A stretch of DNA of 64,000 bases from Astragalus membranaceus (lineage: Eukaryota > Streptophyta > Magnoliopsida > Fabales > Fabaceae). The stretch covers positions 113,961,806 through 114,025,805 of the forward strand of contig CM076849.1 of the NCBI GenBank assembly GCA_039519185.1, written 5' to 3'. Positions 56,816 to 64,000 of the stretch are shown piece after piece. Position 1 is the first letter of the stretch; each line of letters begins with the position of its first letter. The notes below the pieces were generated by a model, which was given only the letters and a program-made list of their open reading frames with translations, did no database searches and was not told the DNA's origin. A program made the translations under genes and the position numbers.

Positions 56816-57983
56816 GGGGTCTGTTAAGGCAGATTTTGGCGGTTTCGCGCGAAAACCGCGATTCCGCTCAATTCCGATTTTAGTTCCGATCGAAAACAGA
56901 TTTGACAACCATAAAAACAGTCCCAATCAAAGTCACACAATCAATCTATCCAATCAAAAACTCAATCAAAACGGTTTTTATCAAAAACAACACATTTTCC
57001 AAATGGCGGTTTTGACTCAAGATCTCTCGACATCAATTGACGTAAAAATACTCGAAACATAAAAACATCCTAAGCGTGAGTAAAACTCACCCTCGAAGCG
57101 TGTGCCGACACCGAGACTTCAAAATCGCCGAGACTTCGCCAAATCACCGAGACTTTTCGCGACACCACTTTTCTAACAAAACCACACGAACGTTCCCCGA
57201 ATCAACTACACGCTCCGGCGACGTCCGCAACTGCTCCCAAAGTTTCCCACTCGACTTCGAGGCATCCTTTTGACCGAATTACCGAATTCCCCGAAATCCT
57301 CCATGAATACTATTCATCATCTTCTCCAACTTCTAATCACTATTCACAAAATCCCAAATCACCCAACTCGCTTCCAATATTTCAATCGAACCTCAATCAA
57401 CGATCCGTCATCCTTGGGTTCGCGCCAAACTCCATCCCAAGCCATCCTTGAGCTTGAACCATCAACAAACCTCCATTTCCTTCAAGATTCGAAAATGGCA
57501 AAGTGAGAGAGAGAGAGTTGATGATGTTGATGTTGGTACCAAATCGAAGAGGGAGTAACGCTGAGCGTTTTTCGTGTTGGAAGGAAGTCGTTTTGATGAG
57601 CGCAAATCCTCCCTTTTTCCCTTCTTCTTCCTTACCCTTTCTTCTTTCTTCTCTTTTCTTCTTTCTCTTTTCCTCTCTGTTTCTCTTCTCAGCTTCCTTT
57701 CCTTTCTTTCAATTCTTTTCTTCTCCTTTTTCTTTAACACACACACATACACGTATATACATATATTTATTTAATAAATATACGGCAACGTGGTCAAATT
57801 ACCATATTGATCGAAATCTCTTATTTCGATTCCGAAACTTCCTTGATCCGTATTATCCGGTTAACGATCCGATGACAACCAATAATTAATTTTAGCACTC
57901 AAAAAATTTACCAGTCAAGTACTAAAATAATTCAATTGGGTTAACATCTAAATAATTCTATCAATTATTTTCAGGATGTTACA

Positions 57984-58927
57984 CCTTCTTCCTGACCTCT
58001 CTTCTTTGGGCAATTAGCAGCATAATGTCCCTCCTTCTTGCAGTAGTAGCACTGAGTCGATCCCACTTGACACTTACCCTGATGGTACCTTCCACAGTTG
58101 GAGCATGCACTGAACCTCGGTGAATTGGACGGCTGAATCTGCTTCCCTTTGTTGGAGTTGTACCAAGGACCCATTTGATTGTTGGATGATCCAACATTCT
58201 TCTTACTTTGATTGAATACTTTCCTACTTGCGTACAACCTCTTCAAATCACTTTCGGCTATATGAGCTTGCTGAACCATGGCCGCATAATTGGTATATGC
58301 AAAGGAACTTAAACTCTGAGCAATGTCTTCCCTTAACCCATACTTGTACCTATCGGTCTTCCACTTGTCATTGGGGGCATAACCAGCCAAACCGATGAAT
58401 TGATATAACTCTTCAAACTTGGCGGAGTACTGACCCACCGTTAGGCTTCCTTGAGTGAGAGTTAAAAACTCATTCTCCTTTTCGAACCTCATTGCCGTTG
58501 GAAAGAACTGCTCCAAAAACACTTGTTTGAAATGCTCCCAAGTCTGGGGAGTACCCATAGTAACCATCATAGCCTTAACATTAGTCCACCAGTTGTGATC
58601 ATCTCCTTTCAGCATATGGGATGCCAACCTTAACTTGTCCTCATCCGTAACTTGCATAGTCAGAAAAATCTTCTCTATATCATCCAGCCAATGCTGGGCT
58701 TCCATGACAACCGGTCCTCCTTTGAACTCAGATGGCTTCATCTTCAGAAATTCTGAATAAACTTGCCTGGGGTTAACTTGCGGCTCTGGGGCCTGCTGAG
58801 GTTGAACCTGAGCATTCTGCTGCAATGCTACCATATCTTCCAGCATCTTCTGTTGTCTTTCCATCATGCCTTGCATCCAAGCAGCATGTGGATCGATCGG
58901 TGGGGTGTTCCTTGATCCTCCTGCCAT
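57984..58927 (-). pseudogene. gag of element E, intact up to the G insertion
   Basis: The likely start is ATG at 58927 (M-A-G-G-S-R-N-T-P-P); the frame is open 29 codons further upstream into the leader, but this methionine aligns with G's gag start. About 314 codons are open: a Q-rich stretch, the retrotransposon gag domain (W-L-D-D-I-E-K-I-F near residue 75, then H-N-W-W, F-L-E-Q-F-F-P and Y-S-A-K-F-E-E-L), and two knuckles. The first is an atypical C-S-N-C-G-R-Y-H-Q-G-K-C and the second a canonical C-Y-Y-C...G-H-Y-A-A-N-C. The frame breaks at 57984, where G is inserted (…G-Q-E-E-G). Gag would package element RNA; here pol is lost. Confidence 0.9.
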
Positions 58928-59058
58928 AATTCTGCAAATGATACACCAAGTATTAAGTTGATCAGTCTCAATGTCTCTTAGCATCATAAGAAGCATAATG
59001 GCAGAGTTACTCAAGGGACAAAATCACCCTAACTAATCTAACCCGACTAGGTCGAACT

Positions 59059-59070
59059 GCTCTAATACCA
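59059..59070 (-). other. Primer binding site of element E, one mismatch
   Basis: The minus strand reads TGGTATTAGAGC, where the other elements have TGGTATCAGAGC. The C-to-T change is likely post-insertion decay. It lies three bases from the LTR end at 59074. Confidence 0.85.
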
Positions 59071-59073
59071 TAA

Positions 59074-61282
59074 TGTAACACCCCGATAAATTCTAACAGA
59101 TAGAATCACCGAAATGAACTAAATGGCATACATCAGAGTAACTTCTTGTTATTGAAATATTGAACACATCTAAAACTTTTCATAATAAATATATAATGGT
59201 TCTCTGAACCTCATAAACTTCGTGAAAATGCTTAAGTTTCAAAACTTAAGACTTGTACATAATCCTGGTGTTCAATACTTCAAAACATAAAGTAGCGGAA
59301 ACGATTTATAACTTATACATGATAGTTATACAACCGATAACAAAATTACTACAGAAGGGCAAGGGCCTAAACAAGTAACATAGACTTCCGGATTCCTCGA
59401 GTCACACCAGCTAACCGTGCTTTGTCGCCTTTGCCTTCCCCTGTTTCTCTGTAAAAACCACAAATATGAAGGGTGAGATAAACATTATCTCAGTGAGTCC
59501 TATAGAAACCCCTGACCAACTCTAACGGTTTGTTATACTTGAATCTGAACTCGTGGCCCGAATAAGCGACCACGTGAATACATGATGTTTACTCGTAACT
59601 TGTAGCCCTAATAAGCGACTACTTGTTACATTTCTGATTTTTCCTGATGTAGCCCTAATAAGCGACTACGGATCATATTTTAACTTGAACTTAGCACAAC
59701 CCGAGATATAATGCTAGACAATCTTGATTTCTCAATATCTACGGAAACCCCAATCCGAAATTCTATTCGACTAATGCTAGGGTCCAAGCTTTGGATTCAT
59801 GACTCCCCTCCACTAGGTATGCTAATAACTGGAGGATCGTCATCCTCGATATACACAAGGTATACCATCTACCTTTCCCCGAGGGAAAGTAACTTGATTT
59901 GTGTTTACATGACTTGAGAGTTTTTATGTCTTCATAGACTTACAATCAATTCGCTTACATGACTTGATGAACTTGAAGTTCGTATCTTAACATGATTGGA
60001 CTCAAGGTCCGTTAACATTTTCTAGACTTGTGTTCTCACGCGTTCTCTAAGTACGGTTTTCCTCACATTCATAGCACCCAAGTTTTCAATCAAACATGAA
60101 TAACTCCATGATATCAATCTTTACATTGTTGGGGGACCTTGGGGAATGGATTAGAAGGGGATTGGAGTCATTCGGAATGGATAAAAGGTACTTTGAATTT
60201 GGAGGTCAGAAAATCTCACACGACCCGTGCGTATAGGCGCACGACCCGTGTGTCATTGAACAATTCGTAGAGGATTTCCAGAAAGATACGCACGACCCGT
60301 GCGACTGAGCGCACGATCCGTGCGTTATCCAGTAAAATTGTAGGAAGTTCCAAAAACTTTCGCACGACCCGTGCGACTGAGCGCACGATCCGTGCGTGTT
60401 TAAAAATCCAGTTCTTGTAGTATCAGATGGAGGCGCACGACCCGTGCTCAGAGACACACGATCCGTGCGTTTCCATCAGTTTTCCAGAAAACAAATTTTT
60501 CATGAGTTAAACCATTCCATTCCGATTCCCATTTCCCTTCCGACCGAGACCCAAACATGAACACGTACATTATAGTAGCATAATACAGTAGACATATACC
60601 ATTCAATTCAACACATTTCAACAATCAAAACATAGCTTGTTATTGAAGGTCACTGTTTTTAGAAAAGCGGTTTTCGAAAAGATGGAGACTCCGAAAATAC
60701 ACACATTCCCTAAGCGAGTTATAGAACTCACCCGAAGTGATGAAAATCATGCAAACACCGAGACTCCGAGAACTCAACCGCTCTAAAAACCACGAACTCT
60801 CCTCGTATTCGCTCCAACAACGAACTCAACTACTCCAAATCGCTTAGACAGCAGCTGATTCCGAATCCTAGCTACTCAACAACTTCAAACAGCAATTTGT
60901 GGCTTGGAGGTGAGCCTTGATACAAAATGATGGACTCTAGCAAGGACACGCAAGGGTTATATCTCCATTTCCATGCTTGGAGCTTGAAGGTTTGAAAATG
61001 GTGTTTTGGAGAGGAGTTGGATGTTTGTTCAGAAAATTAGATCAATGGGAAGAAGAAGAAAAATGATGGAGGATGGTAGTTTTAGATTACACATGCATGA
61101 ACAATAGAGGTAGGATCTCTTCCCTTCCTTCTCCACTCTCTCTCTCGAGCTCTCTCCCACTCTCTCAAGCCTCTCTTTTGCTGAATTGCTAGAAATGAGA
61201 TGGTGTTGTGTGGTGTGGGGTGTGGGTTCAGCTGGTTATCACTTAAAGGGTTACAAGGACTAAAATACCCTTCAGCCACTTA
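59074..61282 (-). repeat. Element E 5' LTR, interrupted by element I
   Basis: The LTR end lies at 59074 (GGGGTGTTACA on the minus strand). The sequence matches the 3' LTR up to ttcagccactta (61271-61282), where I is inserted; the last ~210 bases should lie right of the window. It keeps the ~90 bp missing from the 3' LTR and has no palindromic insertion, so it shows the empty site gatta near 60152. The CpG motif cluster lies at 60215-60470. Confidence 0.88.
59553..59669 (-). repeat. Three 21-bp hairpin repeats with covarying stems in E LTR
   Basis: Units lie at 59553-59573 (gtgg...ccac) and at 59602-59622 and 59649-59669 (gtag...ctac). All share the loop core aataagcga with a preceding ccc. 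The stem position G/A on the left changes together with C/T on the right. The 3' LTR repeats the arrangement near 37198-37310, and J has a gtgg...ccac unit near 32190-32210. Confidence 0.65.
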
Positions 61283-63819
61283 TGTAACACCCCAAAATAA
61301 TTTAATTAGTTATTTAATTAAGTTATTTAAGGCTTACAATATTTATTTAAGCTAATAAATTAATTTGGAGTTTTATATTATTTCAGGAGGTGTTTGAGTA
61401 AATAGGGAGGTGTAAATAAAGGGCCCATGATCCATTAGTTGGCCCATGACCCATCATTTAGCTATAAGGGTCGAATATGTTAGGGGTTTCCTAGGGTTAG
61501 TTTCATTTCTCACTTATCACCAAAGAAGAGGAAAAAGAAAAGGGAGAGAGAGGAGAGGAGAGGTGGCCGAACCCAAGGAGGAAGAGGAGAGAAGAGGCGG
61601 CTGAAGCTCAAGGAGGAAGAGGAGAGAGGGGAAAATCGTGGAACTCAAAGCAAAGGGGAGGCTTGGTGGCGGTTCTTGGTGATTCTTGAAGCCTTGCTTG
61701 GTGATTTCGATTTTTGAAGGTTAGGGGGTCCTCTTTCCATTCATAATAGTGCATGTTGATGGGTATTGTATGGGGTTAGGTTCTAGGGTGATTGTTTGGG
61801 TATTTTTATGTGGTGTTGTGTTGTCTTCATGATTGATAACCATAGGTGGTGAAACTATGTTGACTAGTGTTGAAATGAACATGTTGTGAACTATGCATGC
61901 GAGGTGTTCGATGTTTTGTTTGATGATTTAATTGATGTTTGGTTTGCTGATTTTTGGTGATGAACATGATGATTTATGTTTATATTAGTGATTTGATGTT
62001 GGTGAATTAATTTGGTGTTAATTGTGCAATTATGGTGTTAAAACTTACTGTTGGGAAATTCTGGATACAGGTTCGTTCCTTTTGATGATACGTCTGTTCA
62101 GGTGGTCCAAAAATTGTGTGGTTTACCATTTTAGAAACTAGACTTATTTATCTTTAATTTGGCACTGGTTTGATTGAAATCGGAGTCGTGTGGCTCGAGA
62201 TATAGGTGTCACAATTTAGGGAAATATCCTGGAGTAATTCTATGTCTAGGTTTGGTATTTCGATTATAACGTTTTCATCTGAACTCCGTTTTGAATGGTT
62301 CCTGTCTCTTTGAAAACTAGATTCAATTTCCTTCGTTTGGGCACAAACCCCATGTCTTTTGGTTGGGTTTTGATTATTCTAGGGGTTCCACAAGTTAGGT
62401 CATGGTGGCTGTCCCGTTTTCTGGACCCTGATACTTGTTTGTTGAAACTGTACTAATTGGCTCATTGTTTCGAGAAAAGAAAACCATAGTCAGAAACTAG
62501 ACATTCTCAGGTTTCTCTAGAGGGGTCGTTTGTTGGAATCCGATGTCGTTTACTATTTTAACTAATTCGCCGAATTCTGGCTGTCGTGTTCGCGTAGCCC
62601 AGGGTGTCACCGTTGTTCCCAAATTTGTTTTCTAATTATCTTTTGACTCGGGTGTCCAAATTCGACGGTTCAAATTGTGTTTCGAAGCTTATTCAGGTAC
62701 CTACCTGGATATTCTAATTTTAGGCAAAAATACATTATTTTTCAGAGGGTTCTGGGCAGATGTTGTCCGAGGTGTCTAAGATGTAGTTTTGCTTACTTTT
62801 GCCTATTCCGTGTCGATGTCCTAAAAGGGTTTAATCGAATTGGTGTTGGTGTAAATGGTGGGTCTGTTTGGTGAGTCTATTTGGTGAGTTTATTTGGTGA
62901 GTCAATATGGTTAGATTATTAACTATTCGGTGTTGGTGAGTTAATTAATAGAAATGGTGCGTCTATTAATTATTTGGTGATGGTGAGTTGATTAATAGCA
63001 TTGGTGAGTCTATTAGTTATTTGGTGATGGTGAGCTGACTAATAGCATTGGTGAGTCTATTAATCATTTGGTGATTACGCTTATTGCTCGTTTGGTGTGT
63101 CATGGTGTGTTATGGTGCATTGTTCGTGGCGTCTCATAAACCATATGCATATTTGGTGAGCAGAGGCTTCGGCCTAATTATATTTGGTGAGCAGAGGCTT
63201 CGGCCTAATTATCTTTGGTGAGCAAGAGGCTTCGGCCTAATGGATCCACATGCATGTGCCCAGTGGAATTTTCGGTTGCATTTCATGCATTAATCATACA
63301 TTTGGTGTTGTTGCGTGATGACTGTGAAATTGATGATGTTGCTGCCCTTGTTGTGAATTGGTGTTCCCTAATTGCCTTTCCTAATATAGTGCTTATCTCA
63401 TATGTTATTATTTATGTAAAGAGACTCACCCTACTGCTTTTATGTTGCTTCTCATGTCGGCAACGTGTAGGTGATAGCGAGTGAAGGTTATCCTCATACC
63501 TTCTTCTAGTAGGATGTGTCATGCTCTGATACGTAGCACCGGAGGGGCGTCTTATGTTTACTGGTCATTTTATTTGATGTTGTTAGACTGCTATTTTGTG
63601 ATGGTGATTACATTCTATTGATGTAAACTAAACAGGAGATTTGTGGGCTTGCCCCTTTTGACTGTGTGCTATGTATCGTGCTGTTATTTTGCTGAAGTAT
63701 ATCAATTCAAGTTGTTGGTTTATATTGAGTTAAGTGTAGCACTCTCTTGTGATTGTTTTAAAAATAAAAAGAAACTCTGATTTTTATTAAATAATAGAAT
63801 ATTAGAAGGGGGTGTTACA
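61283..63819 (+). repeat. Element I 5' LTR
   Basis: The LTR starts TGTAACACCCCAAAATAATT and ends GGGGTGTTACA. It has a purine-rich tract (61515-61640), ttagggggtcctc near 61722, a gactcgggtgtccaaattcga block near 62645 and three UUCG-type hairpins (63164-63238). It lacks the long GGCGCC minisatellite of A, C and H. The block between 62920 and 63075 repeats ttggtgatggtgagt-like phrases with attaatagca. Confidence 0.88.
63164..63238 (+). repeat. UUCG hairpin array in element I LTR
   Basis: Three units of AGGC-TTCG-GCCT lie at 63164-63175, 63195-63206 and 63227-63238. Each is preceded by ggtgagca(a)g and spaced 31-32 bp. All three have the TTCG loop, whereas A, C and H mix TTCG and TACG. Confidence 0.65.
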
Positions 63820-63823
63820 TTAG

Positions 63824-63835
63824 TGGTATCAGAGC
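63824..63835 (+). other. Primer binding site of element I
   Basis: TGGTATCAGAGC lies four bases after the LTR end at 63819. Confidence 0.92.
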
Positions 63836-63939
63836 AATGGTTGGTCCGTCCGGCCAAGTCGTAGAGTCGTTGTGTTGATTAACGACCAACTGTTGTCTTT
63901 TAGTGCTGACCATTGTTTGTTTGTAGTGATGTTTCTGCA

Positions 63940-63999
63940 GGTAAAGGCAAACCGAGAGTTGCCGATGGTAAGTGAACTAGTGGGGGAGATGTCCCTACG
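63940..63999 (+). pseudogene. Residual gag linker fragment in element I
   Basis: Twenty codons read G-K-G-K-P-R-V-A-D-G-K-stop-T-S-G-G-D-V-P-T, aligning to residues 231-250 of the C polyprotein just before the first zinc knuckle. The TGA after lysine is also present in element B (near 3652). The gag domain upstream is absent. What follows is beyond the window. Confidence 0.75.
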
Positions 64000-64000
64000 G

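Larger units (their letters stand above)
51391..57983 (-). mobile_element. Element G: decayed Ty3/gypsy element with near-identical LTR parts
   Basis: G runs from its 5' LTR start at 57983 to the surviving beginning of its 3' LTR (51411-51391, continuing beyond H at 41752-41014). The PBS lies at 55383 and the PPT at 51412. The interior (51412-55396, about 4 kb) keeps gag, protease, RT, RNase H and traces of integrase in the right order but with many stops and frameshifts. It is inserted in E's gag; ccttc at 57984-57988 is the expected target duplication, whose partner was lost in the deletion at 41013/41014. Confidence 0.85.
55397..57983 (-). repeat. Element G 5' LTR
   Basis: This is the 2587-bp LTR from 57983 (TGTAACATCCTG) to 55397 (CCGGGGTGTTACA). 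It contains six covarying hairpin units (55893-56190), a CpG-rich block (56700-56815), a gttttacagagaaacaggg block (55744-55762 on the minus strand) and a T/C-rich tract (57610-57735). Confidence 0.9.
36805..61282 (-). mobile_element. Element E: Ty3/gypsy chromovirus hosting G (with H), I and two palindromic elements
   Basis: Two copies of one LTR family face the same way (36805-39806 and 59074-61282). A PPT lies at 39807 and a PBS at 59059, which defines a minus-strand element. Its gag survives at 57984-58927 and its integrase end at 39856-40698. Everything between (protease, RT, RNase H, integrase core) is gone. The gap is bridged by a palindromic element at 40699-41013 and by inserted element G. 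Element I interrupts the right LTR at 61282. The target duplication of E cannot be checked because the right end is beyond the window. Confidence 0.85.
61283..64000 (+). mobile_element. Element I: non-autonomous Tekay-derived element, cut by window end
   Basis: I is inserted in E's LTR; actta at 61278-61282 is the expected left target duplication. It consists of a 2537-bp 5' LTR, a PBS and the first 180 bases of an interior. Immediately after a short leader the interior holds a 20-codon gag linker fragment with an in-frame TGA, where a coding element would have its gag start. The leader after the PBS (aatggttggtccgtccggcc) matches that of element B. It is therefore probably coding-deficient, but the rest of the interior is out of view. 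Confidence 0.8.

Overview
This window looks like gene-poor plant nuclear heterochromatin. Everything I could assign is transposable element, and I found no ordinary host gene, rRNA, functional tRNA or CRISPR array. The dominant elements are Ty3/gypsy LTR retrotransposons. The best preserved polyprotein reads gag, three CCHC knuckles, aspartic protease, RT, RNase H, DD35E integrase, GPY/F motif and a C-terminal chromodomain-like segment, which is the Tekay/Del-type chromovirus order. Primer sites match the 3' end of initiator-Met tRNA. The gag start and LTR style recall legume elements, so a legume is my guess; that is recognition, not proof.

Left nest (1-32688). A plus-strand LTR (J, ending at 32688) was split by minus-strand element D (right end 31054). 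D's integrase was split by minus-strand non-autonomous element B (right end 24738, putative target site agaat). B's LTR was split by plus-strand element A (4439-22774, target duplication cttat). A's chromodomain region was split by plus-strand element C (7738-20062, target duplication agtat). A further minus-strand LTR (K, 1-1509) abuts B's interior. C is the only element with an uninterrupted 1453-residue gag-pol frame (13121-17482). It also carries a third, internal LTR and a duplicated partial gag-pol.

Middle (32689-36804). Non-coding repeat sequence. The first part is LTR-like with palindromic CpG clusters. The second resembles untranslated parts of Tat/Ogre/Athila-type elements.

Right nest (36805-64000). 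Minus-strand element E (LTRs at 36805-39806 and 59074-61282) contains minus-strand element G (3' LTR remnant from 41014, 5' LTR ending at 57983). G's LTR contains minus-strand element H (41753-51385, target duplication ctatc). E's right LTR is interrupted by plus-strand element I (61283 to the window end). E also carries two copies of a small palindromic element with TG...CA ends and tRNA-like A and B boxes. One copy lies exactly on a large deletion junction joining E's integrase to G's LTR.

The most interesting signals are: (1) the palindromic TG/CA element with divergent polymerase III-like boxes; (2) short inverted-repeat (hairpin) arrays in every LTR type that can be read in this part, some with compensating base changes and some with UNCG-type loops; (3) two non-autonomous copies, B and I, sharing the same in-frame stop in a residual gag fragment; (4) microhomology-flanked deletions and a three-LTR tandem in C; (5) premature stops falling at CAG codons, as expected from CHG-methylation decay. 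All coordinates come from reading the sequence by eye. Divergence statements are hand counts, not alignments.
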